This document shows positions 1 through 5,698 of a DNA stretch of 5,698 nt, piece after piece. The position numbers and the translations under genes are program-made. The DNA is from an uncultured Porphyromonadaceae bacterium. Its GTDB lineage: Bacteria; Bacteroidota; Bacteroidia; Bacteroidales; Muribaculaceae. Where the stretch lies: NCBI GenBank assembly GCA_947176545.1, contig CAMWRB010000093.1, positions 1-5,698 of the forward strand. Reading direction: 5' to 3'. The stretch's first letter is position 1, and each line of letters begins with the position of its first letter. The notes under the pieces are model-generated. The model saw only the letters and a program-made list of their open reading frames with translations, made no database searches and had not been told where the DNA came from.

Positions 1-758
1 AACAGCGAGCCGAAGAAAAGCATACCCAACAGAGTTATACCTGAGGGAACGACAAAGCAGGTGAGCATCAGGCCAACAATCGGGAAGATAATCTTCTCGT
101 TCTGTGACACTACGCGAGCAGGTTTCATCTTGATAAGACGCTCTTCCTTTGTTGTGAACAGTCGCATGATAGGCGGCTGAATCAGCGGAATGAGAGCCAT
201 GTAAGAATATGCCGAGACAGCAACTGCACCCAACAGAGCCGGATTAAGCTTGGAGGTTGTGAAGATAGCTGTCGGACCGTCTGCTCCTCCAATGATTGCG
301 ACACATCCCGCAGAGAGGGGGTCAAAGCCGCAGAGGAGTGCGAGCATATAGGCACCGAAAATGCCGAACTGGGCACAAGCTCCGATGCCCATAAGTTTAG
401 GATTGGCCAAAAGAGCTGAGAAGTCTGTCATTGCGCCGATACCTAAGAAGATTAGAGGAGGATACCAGCCTTTCTGAACACCATTGAACAATATATTGAG
501 CACACTGCCCTCTTCGTATATACCAATCTCCATACCGGGCTGGAAAGGAATATTGCCCAACAGCATACCGAAGCCTATGGGTACGAGAAGGAGCGGTTCG
601 AAATTCTTTTTGATGGCAAGCCAAACAAAGAAGCAACCTACGGCGAGCATCACAAGATTGGTCCATTCACAGTTGTAGAAACCGGTGAACTGCCAGAATG
701 TATTGATGCTGTTGCCGAGGAATTCAGAGAATGAACTTGTCGCAGCAAGCAAATGCAT
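1..758 (-). CDS. mmdB: Methylmalonyl-CoA decarboxylase beta subunit, Na+-pumping carboxybiotin decarboxylase (OadB/GcdB/MmdB family), partial
   Basis: This integral membrane subunit of the biotin-dependent Na+-translocating decarboxylases releases CO2 from carboxybiotin and exports Na+. I translated it by hand from the ATG at 758-756. The reading frame stays open to the window edge, giving 252 residues of a protein usually around 400 long, so the C-terminal part is missing. Visible family signatures are GIGAMTDFSALL (about residues 106-117), GGADGPTAIF (157-166) and YSYMALIPLIQPP (184-196), plus several hydrophobic helices. Asp160 in GGADGPT aligns with the Na+/H+-coupling Asp203 of Klebsiella OadB, and Tyr186 falls at the spacing of its Tyr229. 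It is the last visible gene of the operon, 44 nt after the biotin carrier gene. The family could also serve oxaloacetate or glutaconyl-CoA decarboxylases; the linked mmdA and mce support methylmalonyl-CoA. Confidence 0.93.
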   Translation of the reverse strand, partial: MHLLAATSSFSEFLGNSINTFWQFTGFYNCEWTNLVMLAVGCFFVWLAIKKNFEPLLLVPIGFGMLLGNIPFQPGMEIGIYEEGSVLNILFNGVQKGWYPPLIFLGIGAMTDFSALLANPKLMGIGACAQFGIFGAYMLALLCGFDPLSAGCVAIIGGADGPTAIFTTSKLNPALLGAVAVSAYSYMALIPLIQPPIMRLFTTKEERLIKMKPARVVSQNEKIIFPIVGLMLTCFVVPSGITLLGMLFFGSL

Positions 759-798
759 ATTAGATAAGTTAAAAGATATGATGTTGTGTCAAATAGTT

Positions 799-814
799 AT
801 TATCACTCGATAAT
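799..814 (-). repeat. Short inverted repeat spanning the mmdC stop codon
   Basis: ATTATC (799-804) and GATAAT (809-814) are perfect 6-bp arms with a 4-base loop. In the operon mRNA they would form a small AU-rich hairpin over the end of the biotin carrier gene. There is no U-tract after it, so it is not a terminator, and a structure this small may be chance. Confidence 0.3.
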
Positions 815-1249
815 CATGATGTCAGTACCCTCAAGGATTGCATCACCGACACCGACGAGAATCTTTTTGACTGTACCTGAAGTGTTGCAGTGGATGTCGT
901 TCTCCATCTTCATGGCTTCGAGTACGCATACGGTGTCACCTGCATTGACCTGTTGTCCCTCCGAGACGGTGAGACTCATGACAGTTCCGGGGAGCGGGCT
1001 CTTGACAGCTGAAGCTGAACCGGCGGAAGCAGCGGGTTTGCTGATGCCTTTCTCACCGGCCGGAGTGCGGGGTGCGGATGCGGCGGGCTTGGGTGCGGAA
1101 ATGGAAGAAACCTTTGAAACGGTCTTGCCGTTCTCAAGTTCTACATTGTAAGGAACGCCATTGACTTCGACGTGTACCTGATTATCGACAACATCGCCTA
1201 CAGCGACATTAAATTTGATACCGTTGATTTTATATTTATATTCTTTCAT
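803..1249 (-). CDS. mmdC: Biotin carrier subunit of methylmalonyl-CoA decarboxylase (gamma subunit, MmdC-like)
   Basis: This 148-residue protein carries the biotin that shuttles the carboxyl group from the carboxyltransferase to the membrane decarboxylase. The C-terminal third (about 83-148) is a biotinyl/lipoyl domain. Its biotinylation motif EAMKMEND sits at 111-118, so Lys114 is the predicted biotinylated residue, and PLPGTV lies about 25 residues before it as in other biotin carriers. Residues 1-46 form a short N-terminal domain of the type seen in Bacteroidales carriers. Residues 50-82 are an Ala/Pro/Ser/Lys-rich flexible linker, expected for a swinging arm. The gene ends in three consecutive in-frame stops (TGA TAA TAA). 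The start ATG has no Shine-Dalgarno at normal spacing; a GGAGGAG lies too far upstream (17 nt spacer). Function is firm from the motif; assignment to methylmalonyl-CoA rests on the neighbours. Confidence 0.95.
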   Translation of the reverse strand: MKEYKYKINGIKFNVAVGDVVDNQVHVEVNGVPYNVELENGKTVSKVSSISAPKPAASAPRTPAGEKGISKPAASAGSASAVKSPLPGTVMSLTVSEGQQVNAGDTVCVLEAMKMENDIHCNTSGTVKKILVGVGDAILEGTDIMIIE

Positions 1250-1329
1250 TGTGACTGATTGTTGAACTCCTCCGCATCGTATCGTATTGTGAAGGTGATG
1301 CTGAGAGGGGAGTATGGATGATGAGTTGT

Positions 1330-1953
1330 TTATCTAACGTTTTTGTTTACCGGGAGAGGACGCTGTGCGTTGCGCTGCAGTTCCGGAATCTCGCGGATGT
1401 TATATATCTTGGAGTTCCAGGGAGAATATGCTCTCTTCATGCGGCGGATAGTGAGGATGGTGTCCTCCATATCGTGTTCGCCACTGAAGTGTTGTGCCAG
1501 CGCAGCTGCGATAGCGGCGATAGTCTCACCGCTGTCAAGGTCCTGATGATGGTCTTCAGCATTATCTTCGCTGACACCGTGGGCTTCCATCTTCTTGCGA
1601 CTCAAAAGTTTGGCTGAGATTTTGCCAAATCCGAGGAAAAGAATGCTAAGTACGATAAGAGCCAGCAGGACTATGCACATCGAGATGATGGTTATGGCAC
1701 CACCCCAGCTGTCATTCTCCTTGACATTCTCGGCCTTTTCGGCTTGCGTCATCTTTTTGGCAACGGCGCTCTCTTCAATGTAGTTGACCTCTTGAGAGGG
1801 AACGTCATCAGCCTCGACAGCCACTTGTCCGTCCGGAAGTTCAGCCACGTTTGTCATCGGAGCCGGTTCTTCTGTCTGCTGAGCAAATCCGGCGGGAGCT
1901 GTCATTGCCATGGCCAGACAGAGAGAGACTGCTATTAAGCTTTTCTTTATCAT
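1330..1953 (-). CDS. mmdD: OadG/MmdD-like membrane-anchor subunit of the decarboxylase, with N-terminal signal peptide
   Basis: Likely the small membrane subunit that holds the soluble carboxyltransferase and biotin carrier to the Na+-pumping beta subunit. The 207 residues read in order: a signal-peptide-like stretch (1-25; basic MIKK, hydrophobic core, Ala-rich with AFAQ-type end GFAQQ); an acidic, Pro-rich presumably periplasmic segment (about 26-82); one strong transmembrane helix (about 84-109); then a cytoplasmic basic patch, a Glu/Asp/His-rich stretch and a conserved-looking tail with ETIAAIAAALAQHF (143-156) and RMKRAYSPWNSKIYNIRE (171-188). Short helical and SPW-type tails are typical of OadG-related subunits. 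At 207 residues it is clearly longer than classical OadG/MmdD (roughly 80-120) because of the leader and periplasmic part. It sits 199 nt after mmdA, the longest gap in the operon, and 80 nt before the biotin carrier. The symbol follows the mmdADCB order of Propionigenium; sequence similarity alone is modest. Confidence 0.82.
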   Translation of the reverse strand: MIKKSLIAVSLCLAMAMTAPAGFAQQTEEPAPMTNVAELPDGQVAVEADDVPSQEVNYIEESAVAKKMTQAEKAENVKENDSWGGAITIISMCIVLLALIVLSILFLGFGKISAKLLSRKKMEAHGVSEDNAEDHHQDLDSGETIAAIAAALAQHFSGEHDMEDTILTIRRMKRAYSPWNSKIYNIREIPELQRNAQRPLPVNKNVR

Positions 1954-2093
1954 GTTAAATTGCCTTAATGGCCTGAATCATACACCGGGTTCACAAAAGT
2001 TGTGAACAGTTTGGGACAGACTCGTCGCGTCGAGCGGTAGTGAAGCGACAATATTCCGTTCATGCATGAAATCAGGCTTGTATATTAGTTAAT
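1954..2093 (-). other. Long non-coding spacer inside the mmd operon
   Basis: Together with the hairpin next to it this makes a 199-nt gap between mmdA and the membrane subunit gene, against 21-80 nt elsewhere in the operon. It contains the 8-bp inverted repeat at 1989-2007 and two overlapping tiny ATG frames on the minus strand (29 codons from 2071, 31 codons from 2067). Neither tiny frame has a recognisable product or ribosome site, so I do not call them genes. No TAnnTTTG promoter was seen. It may be a leader for the second half of the operon or the relic of a small inserted repeat. Confidence 0.5.
1989..2007 (-). repeat. Perfect 8-bp inverted repeat in the mmdA-mmdD gap
   Basis: GTTCACAA (1989-1996) and TTGTGAAC (2000-2007) are perfect inverted arms separated by 3 bases. 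It lies 36-54 nt upstream of the mmdD start codon. It could be a small mRNA hairpin or a dyad site for a DNA-binding protein. I see no recognisable promoter beside it, so an RNA role seems the simpler reading, but nothing in the sequence settles this. Confidence 0.5.
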
Positions 2094-2142
2094 TATATCG
2101 AGTGGCTTATGTCGGATTGAGCCGTATAAGCCACTCGATATA
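2094..2142 (-). repeat. 17-bp perfect inverted repeat (strong intercistronic hairpin) just after mmdA
   Basis: The arms 2094-2110 and 2126-2142 are perfectly complementary over 17 bp and enclose a 15-base loop, in which CGG (2113-2115) and CCG (2122-2124) can extend the stem past a one-base bulge. On the minus-strand transcript the hairpin begins 10 nt after the mmdA stop codon. The sequence following it is AU-rich but has no run of U, so it is a poor intrinsic terminator. Since three further subunit genes follow in the same direction, it is better read as an attenuator, an mRNA-stabilising or processing hairpin, or a partial terminator that raises MmdA relative to the membrane subunits. Confidence 0.75.
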
Positions 2143-2152
2143 TAAATATATA

Positions 2153-3706
2153 TTACAGAGGAATATTGCCGTGTTTCTTGGCCGGGTTCGTAAGTTTCTT
2201 TGTCGCGAGCATCTGCAGTGCGCGGATGATGCGGAAACGTGTGTTACGCGGCTCGATTACGTCATCAATGTAGCCGTATTTGGCTGCATTGTACGGGTTG
2301 GCAAAGAGGTCCGTGTATTCTTTCTCCTTTTCAGCCTTAAGGGCAGCGGGGTCTTCGGCAGCCTTGAGGTCCTTGGCATAGAGTACACCGACAGCACCCT
2401 CAGCACCCATAACGGCGATTTCGGCATTAGGCCATGCATAGTTGACATCACCGCGGAGTTGCTTACAGCTCATCACGATGTGAGAGCCGCCATAGCTCTT
2501 GCGAAGTGTTACAGTCACCTTGGGCACTGTAGCCTCACCGTAAGCGTAGAGGAGTTTTGCACCGTGGAGGATGACACCGTTGTATTCCTGACCTGTGCCG
2601 GGGAGGAAGCCCGGAACGTCTACAAGTGTTACCAGAGGAATATTGAATGCGTCGCAGAACCGAACGAAGCGGGCAGCTTTGCGTGAAGCGTTGCTGTCGA
2701 GCACACCGGCCAAAACCTTGGGCTGGTTGGCAACGATGCCCACGCTCTGACCGTTCATGCGTGCGAAGCCGATGATAATATTCTTGGCATAGTCGCGCTG
2801 CACCTCGAGGAACTCACCGTTATCGATGATTTTGCCGATTACGTCATACATATCGTATGAACGCTTGGGGCTGTCGGGAATAATCTCGTTGAGAGAATCT
2901 TCGAGACGGTCGATGGGGTCGGTGCATGTCATCAGCGGAGTTTCCTCCAGATTGTTCTGGGGGATGTAGCTGATGAGCTTGCGGATAAGTTTGAGAGCCT
3001 CTTCACCATCTTCAGTAGCGAAGTGCGTAACACCGCTCTTGGTAGAGTGAACGCTCGCGCCGCCGAGTTGTTCCTGAGTCACATCCTCACCTGTAACAGT
3101 CTTCACAACTGTCGGACCTGTGAGGAACATATATGATATACCCTTGACCATGATGGTGAAGTCAGTGAGTGCAGGGCTGTAGACAGCACCACCGGCGCAG
3201 GGGCCGAGGATAGCAGATATCTGGGGCACCACACCTGATGCGAGGATATTACGCTGGAAGATTTCTGAATAACCGGCCAATGCGTTGATACCCTCCTGAA
3301 TACGGGCACCACCGGAGTCATTAAGACCGATGACGGGAGCACCCATCTTCATAGCCATGTCCATGACCTTGCATATCTTCTGGGCCATAGTTTCGGAAAG
3401 AGAGCCGCCGAATACGGTGAAGTCCTGTGCGAATACATAGACAAGGCGACCTTCGATAGTACCGAAACCGGTCACTACGCCGTCACCGAGTATATGCTTT
3501 TTGTCCTGACCGAAGTTGGTGCAACGGTGTGTGACAAACATGTCGAGTTCCTCAAAGCTGCCCTCGTCGAGGAGCTGTGAGATACGCTCGCGTGCGGTGT
3601 ACTTGCCGCGTTCATGCTGTTTTTGAATAGCTTTTTCGCCACCACCCAGACGAGCCTCGGCGCGTTTGGCGATGAGTTCCTGTATTTTTTGTTCCTGTAA
3701 GCTCAT
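2153..3706 (-). CDS. mmdA: Methylmalonyl-CoA decarboxylase alpha subunit (carboxyltransferase)
   Basis: This soluble subunit transfers the carboxyl group from (S)-methylmalonyl-CoA to biotin on the carrier protein, the first step of Na+-pumping decarboxylation. The 517 residues match the usual length of the MmdA/PccB/acyl-CoA carboxyltransferase family and have its two crotonase-like halves. The N-terminal half (about 20-260) contains YTARERI (36-42), SGGARIQEG (131-139) and [12 protein letters not shown] (168-179). The C-terminal half (about 270-517) contains VDVPGFLPG (362-370), YGGSHIVMS (405-413) and [13 protein letters not shown] (422-434). The Gly-rich segments form the acyl-CoA and biotin oxyanion holes in this family. 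The C-terminus KKHGNIPL is typical of Bacteroidales MmdA. The ATG follows mce by 21 nt. A propionyl-CoA carboxylase beta subunit would look similar; the absence of a biotin carboxylase gene and the presence of mmdB downstream argue for decarboxylase. Confidence 0.96.
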   Translation of the reverse strand: MSLQEQKIQELIAKRAEARLGGGEKAIQKQHERGKYTARERISQLLDEGSFEELDMFVTHRCTNFGQDKKHILGDGVVTGFGTIEGRLVYVFAQDFTVFGGSLSETMAQKICKVMDMAMKMGAPVIGLNDSGGARIQEGINALAGYSEIFQRNILASGVVPQISAILGPCAGGAVYSPALTDFTIMVKGISYMFLTGPTVVKTVTGEDVTQEQLGGASVHSTKSGVTHFATEDGEEALKLIRKLISYIPQNNLEETPLMTCTDPIDRLEDSLNEIIPDSPKRSYDMYDVIGKIIDNGEFLEVQRDYAKNIIIGFARMNGQSVGIVANQPKVLAGVLDSNASRKAARFVRFCDAFNIPLVTLVDVPGFLPGTGQEYNGVILHGAKLLYAYGEATVPKVTVTLRKSYGGSHIVMSCKQLRGDVNYAWPNAEIAVMGAEGAVGVLYAKDLKAAEDPAALKAEKEKEYTDLFANPYNAAKYGYIDDVIEPRNTRFRIIRALQMLATKKLTNPAKKHGNIPL

Positions 3707-3727
3707 GATTAATCGTCTTGTGAGTTA

Positions 3728-4150
3728 TTATTTCTTGGCGGGGTCTTCGCACAGCTCTGTCAGAACTGCCTCAGTGCATTTGGGGTGCAGGAATGCGATT
3801 TGCAGACCGTCAGCACCTTTGCGGGGAGCCTTGTCGATAGTGCGGATTTCCTTAGCTTCACATTCAGCCAGTGCATTGGCTACGCCGTCCTCAACGGCAA
3901 ATGCGAGGTGATGCATTCCACCTTTGCCACCGTTCTTCTCGATGAATTTAGCGATGGTGCTTTCGGGTGAAGTGGGTTCGAGCAACTCGATTTTGGTGTC
4001 ACCGACCTTAAAGAAAGCAGTAGTCACTTTTTGGTCTTCCACTACCTCTGTTTTGTAGCACTTAAGACCGAGTACGTTTTCATAATACTTGATAGCCTCT
4101 TCGAGGTTGGGCACTGCGATGCCGATGTGTTCGATGTGTGAGATTTCCAT
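3728..4150 (-). CDS. mce: Methylmalonyl-CoA epimerase
   Basis: Interconverts (R)- and (S)-methylmalonyl-CoA, linking B12-dependent methylmalonyl-CoA mutase to the (S)-specific decarboxylase. The 140 residues form a vicinal-oxygen-chelate (glyoxalase-like) protein with two repeats: HIEHIGIAVPNLEEAIKYY opens the first (5-23) and GGMHHLAFAVED the second (77-88). By alignment with the Propionibacterium enzyme, the metal ligands should be His8, Glu55 (Gln in that enzyme), His81 (or adjacent His80) and Glu132; these positions are inferred from motif matching. Length is normal for the family. It is the first gene of the operon, with a predicted promoter about 120 bp upstream, and ends in TAA TAA 21 nt before mmdA. 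Co-transcription with the decarboxylase is common in propionate-producing Bacteroidales. Confidence 0.96.
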   Translation of the reverse strand: MEISHIEHIGIAVPNLEEAIKYYENVLGLKCYKTEVVEDQKVTTAFFKVGDTKIELLEPTSPESTIAKFIEKNGGKGGMHHLAFAVEDGVANALAECEAKEIRTIDKAPRKGADGLQIAFLHPKCTEAVLTELCEDPAKK

Positions 4151-4223
4151 AAGAAGTTCTCTGATTTAAAGTTATTATGTTGTATTAGTGTTGTTTATAC
4201 TTTTAATATATCAGTAATGTCCG

Positions 4224-4256
4224 CAGAGGGTTCATACAAGGTGTGCACACCCTCTG
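4224..4256 (-). promoter_or_regulatory. Leader hairpin with embedded 12-bp palindrome at the 5' end of the mmd transcript
   Basis: CAGAGGGT (4224-4231) and ACCCTCTG (4249-4256) are perfect 8-bp inverted arms with a 17-base loop. Overlapping the right arm is a perfect 12-bp palindrome, GGTGTGCACACC (4240-4251). In RNA the two foldings compete, because the palindrome uses bases of the 8-bp stem; in DNA the palindrome looks like a site for a symmetric dimeric regulator. If the predicted promoter at 4268-4298 is right, this lies within the first 40 nt of the transcript, a good position for repression or leader control. No known riboswitch was recognised. Confidence 0.5.
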
Positions 4257-4267
4257 ATGGACAATGA

Positions 4268-4298
4268 CAAAATTAGATAAATAAAGCGGATTAGCAAA
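4268..4298 (-). promoter_or_regulatory. Predicted Bacteroidota-type promoter for the mce-mmd operon
   Basis: On the minus strand, TTTG (4298-4295) is followed after 19 bases by TAATTTTG (4275-4268), an exact match to the Bacteroidota -33/-7 consensus TTTG ... TAnnTTTG with usual spacing. Transcription would start near 4262, leaving a leader of roughly 110 nt before the mce ATG at 4150. The call rests on motif and spacing only. Confidence 0.65.
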
Positions 4299-4480
4299 AT
4301 AAATCATAAAATTTTTAAATCCCGTTTCCAATGCATTTCCTAAGAGGAGGTCAGGAGTCGGGGCGGCCTGCGCTTTTTTATACGCTTTTATGGCGTTGTG
4401 GAATTAATTTGTAATGAATATATGGTGAGTGTTTAAATTTTTTTTACGATATTTGCATGATATTAGCTTTTAAGATAGAG
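4299..4480. other. Divergent intergenic region between the mmd operon and lpxD
   Basis: This is the middle of the 412-bp region between two divergent transcription units. Most of it is AT-rich, including an 8-base T run at 4438-4445, with a G+C-rich island at about 4340-4372 followed by T6 at 4374-4379. The lpxD promoter should lie here or just downstream. I found only near matches to TAnnTTTG on the plus strand (TTAATTTG at 4404-4411, TAGCTTTT at 4463-4470), each with one mismatch and no good -33 partner, so I do not assign it. A 27-codon plus-strand ATG frame from 4331 has no recognisable product. Confidence 0.5.
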
Positions 4481-4524
4481 GTATCAGAGCCATCCTTGAC
4501 GGATATAAAAACATCGCTCTGTAC
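4481..4524 (+). promoter_or_regulatory. Possible hairpin in the lpxD 5' leader
   Basis: GTA (4481-4483) plus CAGAGC (4485-4490) pair with GCTCTG plus TAC (4516-4524), making a 9-bp stem with one bulged T. Inside the 25-base loop, ATCC (4492-4495) and GGAT (4501-4504) can form a second small hairpin. It lies about 40 nt before the lpxD start codon and has no following U-tract. It could be a leader structure or a DNA dyad; the long outer loop makes it less secure than the other hairpins here. Confidence 0.35.
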
Positions 4525-4562
4525 GGTTGGAATTTGGGGGTGAACTCTTAATTTGAAATAAA

Positions 4563-5561
4563 ATGCGTGTAACACCGTCGTTAATCGCCTCATTGATAGG
4601 CGGCACGGTAGAGGGGGATGCCGAGGCGCAGATAACCGGCTTCGGTCCCATAGAGAGCGCCGGAGAGGGAGATATTACCTTTCTGGCCAACATCAAATAT
4701 ATTCATCATCTGTATACGACAAAGGCGACGGCAGTATTGATTAACGAAGATTTTGTTCCTGAGAAACCTGTGTCATCAACTCTGATACGTGTTAAGGATT
4801 CTTACAGCGCCTTGGCGGAACTTATGTCTCATTTCGAGGCCGGTCGTCAGCATAAAGCGGTTGTGGAGCAACCGTGTCATATCTCGGAGGGAGTTGTTGT
4901 TCCCGGAGACGCATATGTAGGCGCATTCGCTTATATCGGTCAGAATGTAAAATTGGGGAGAGGTGTCAAAATATATCCACAGGTCTATATCGGCGATGAC
5001 GTCGAGATAGGGGATGACGCCATATTGCGTGCCGGTGTCAAGGTCTACGAGGGGTGTAAGATAGGAAAGCGCTGTATCATTCATTCGGGTGCAGTAATAG
5101 GAGCAGACGGATTTGGTTTCGCCCCGAAAGACGGCAGATATGAGAAGATACCGCAGATAGGAGGGGTAGTCATCGGAGATGATGTCGAGATAGGCGCCAA
5201 CGCATGTATAGACCGTGCTACATTCGGCAATACAACTATTGGTGAAGGAACGAAAATAGATAATCTGATACAGGTCGCTCATAATGTAAGCATCGGTCGT
5301 CATAATGTATTCGCCGCGCAGACCGGCATCGCCGGCAGCACGGAAATAGGAGATTACAATCGTGTCGGCGGTCAATGCGGATTTGCCGGTCATATAAGGA
5401 TAGGTGACAACAACGAATTCGGTGCCCAGTCAGGCATACCGAACAATATAGGGAGTAACCGTCGTATGATAGGTTATCCGGTAGTGGATGCGCGTGCGTT
5501 TGCCAAGACTCAGGTGTATCTTAAAAATCTTGATAAAATATTTAAACAGAATAAGCAATGA
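4563..5561 (+). CDS. lpxD: UDP-3-O-(3-hydroxyacyl)glucosamine N-acyltransferase
   Basis: Third step of lipid A synthesis: transfers a 3-hydroxyacyl chain from acyl carrier protein to the amine of UDP-3-O-acyl-glucosamine in the cytoplasm. The 332 residues are close to the usual 335-350. Residues 1-100 form the uridine-binding N-terminal domain (ITFLANIKY at 38-46). Residues about 104-300 are a left-handed beta-helix of hexapeptide repeats, with many I/V-G-D/E turns such as [13 protein letters not shown]. The family motif ADGFGFAP is at 181-188, and His240 in QVAHN aligns with catalytic His239 of E. coli LpxD. A helical C-terminal tail (about 310-332) would form the trimer's ACP-contacting end. 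The ATG is the first after an in-frame TGA at 4554; no Shine-Dalgarno is visible. Its stop overlaps the lpxC start by 4 nt, implying one operon and probable translational coupling. Confidence 0.97.
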   Translation: MRVTPSLIASLIGGTVEGDAEAQITGFGPIESAGEGDITFLANIKYIHHLYTTKATAVLINEDFVPEKPVSSTLIRVKDSYSALAELMSHFEAGRQHKAVVEQPCHISEGVVVPGDAYVGAFAYIGQNVKLGRGVKIYPQVYIGDDVEIGDDAILRAGVKVYEGCKIGKRCIIHSGAVIGADGFGFAPKDGRYEKIPQIGGVVIGDDVEIGANACIDRATFGNTTIGEGTKIDNLIQVAHNVSIGRHNVFAAQTGIAGSTEIGDYNRVGGQCGFAGHIRIGDNNEFGAQSGIPNNIGSNRRMIGYPVVDARAFAKTQVYLKNLDKIFKQNKQ

Positions 5562-5698
5562 ATCAATTAACATTAAAAAGTCCGTTTACAGTCAGTGGTA
5601 AAGGACTTCATTCAGGATGTGCCGTCGAAGCGGTGTTTAATCCGGCCGCGGAGAATACCGGTATCAAATTCAGGCGTATCGATATGGAGGGTGCTCCG
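5558..5698 (+). CDS. lpxC: UDP-3-O-acyl-N-acetylglucosamine deacetylase, 5' end only (probably LpxC-FabZ fusion)
   Basis: LpxC is the zinc-dependent deacetylase that commits UDP-3-O-acyl-GlcNAc to lipid A. Only the first 47 residues are present, open to the right edge. The start [10 protein letters not shown] followed by SGKGLHSG (13-20) matches the N-terminal beta strand and GLHTG motif of LpxC; His18 corresponds to His19 of E. coli. [16 protein letters not shown] (27-42) matches the next conserved stretch. The zinc-binding HxxxD region lies beyond the window. The ATG shares ATGA with the lpxD stop. In Bacteroidota, LpxC is usually fused to FabZ (3-hydroxyacyl-ACP dehydratase), roughly 460 residues in all, commonly followed by lpxA. 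The fusion cannot be seen here and is inferred from lineage. Confidence 0.93.
   Translation, partial: MNQLTLKSPFTVSGKGLHSGCAVEAVFNPAAENTGIKFRRIDMEGAP

Noticed and set aside
182..666. Short minus-strand frames of 64 and 89 codons within the mmdB region
   Set aside because: They are out of frame with the continuous mmdB reading frame from 758, which has clear family motifs throughout.
786..1151. 121-codon plus-strand frame opposite the biotin carrier gene
   Set aside because: The minus-strand frame has a complete biotinyl domain with EAMKMEND; the plus frame is low-complexity antisense of the Ala/Pro linker.
1262..1268. GGAGGAG upstream of mmdC as a Shine-Dalgarno
   Set aside because: The spacer to the ATG is 17 nt and no alternative in-frame start lies closer, so it is probably coincidental; Bacteroidota often do without such sites.
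2021..2034. Near-palindrome CTCGTCGCGTCGAG in the mmdA-mmdD gap
   Set aside because: The arms are interrupted by mismatches and it is too short to separate from chance.
2102..2686. 194-codon plus-strand open frame antisense to the end of mmdA, beginning inside the hairpin
   Set aside because: It lies opposite a highly conserved carboxyltransferase gene and its translation shows no recognisable domain; it is a by-product of mmdA codon use.
4151..4262. Cobalamin or other known riboswitch in the mce leader
   Set aside because: Considered because the pathway includes a B12-dependent mutase, but I saw no B12-box-like sequence and the leader is short for that riboswitch class.
4776..5393. 205-codon minus-strand open frame inside lpxD
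   Set aside because: It lies opposite the beta-helix repeats of lpxD, whose regular codon pattern keeps an antisense frame open; no protein family is recognisable.

Overview
The window looks like chromosomal DNA of a Bacteroidales bacterium (Bacteroidota; a Muribaculaceae- or Bacteroides-like gut lineage is my inference). Four things point there: the gene set and order of a methylmalonyl-CoA decarboxylase operon, an LpxD/LpxC pair whose LpxC N-terminus resembles the Bacteroidota LpxC-FabZ fusion type, start codons with no convincing Shine-Dalgarno sequence at the usual distance, and an exact Bacteroidota-type promoter (TTTG, 19 bp, TAnnTTTG) in front of the first operon gene.

Layout. Positions 4150 down to 1 (minus strand) hold a five-gene operon in transcription order: mce (methylmalonyl-CoA epimerase), mmdA (carboxyltransferase subunit), an mmdD/OadG-like membrane subunit, mmdC (biotin carrier), and mmdB (Na+-pumping membrane subunit), which runs off the left edge. 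The order A-D-C-B matches the known Propionigenium modestum mmdADCB arrangement. Positions 4151-4562 are a 412-bp divergent intergenic region carrying the promoter and a structured leader for the mmd operon on one side and a structured leader for lpxD on the other. Positions 4563-5698 (plus strand) carry lpxD and, overlapping it by 4 nt, the 5' end of lpxC, which runs off the right edge.

How the genes work together. In the succinate-to-propionate pathway, methylmalonyl-CoA mutase (not in this window) makes (R)-methylmalonyl-CoA. Mce converts it to the (S) form. MmdA moves the carboxyl group to the biotin on MmdC, and MmdB decarboxylates carboxybiotin and exports Na+, with MmdD tethering the complex. 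The result is propionyl-CoA plus a sodium gradient. The divergent pair belongs to lipid A synthesis: LpxC deacetylates UDP-3-O-acyl-GlcNAc and LpxD adds the second (N-linked) acyl chain.

I found no mobile element, CRISPR array, tRNA, rRNA or clearly novel protein system. The items most worth a second look are non-coding: a 17-bp perfect inverted repeat just after mmdA, a second inverted repeat in the same long intra-operon gap, and a palindrome/hairpin pair at the 5' end of the predicted mmd transcript.
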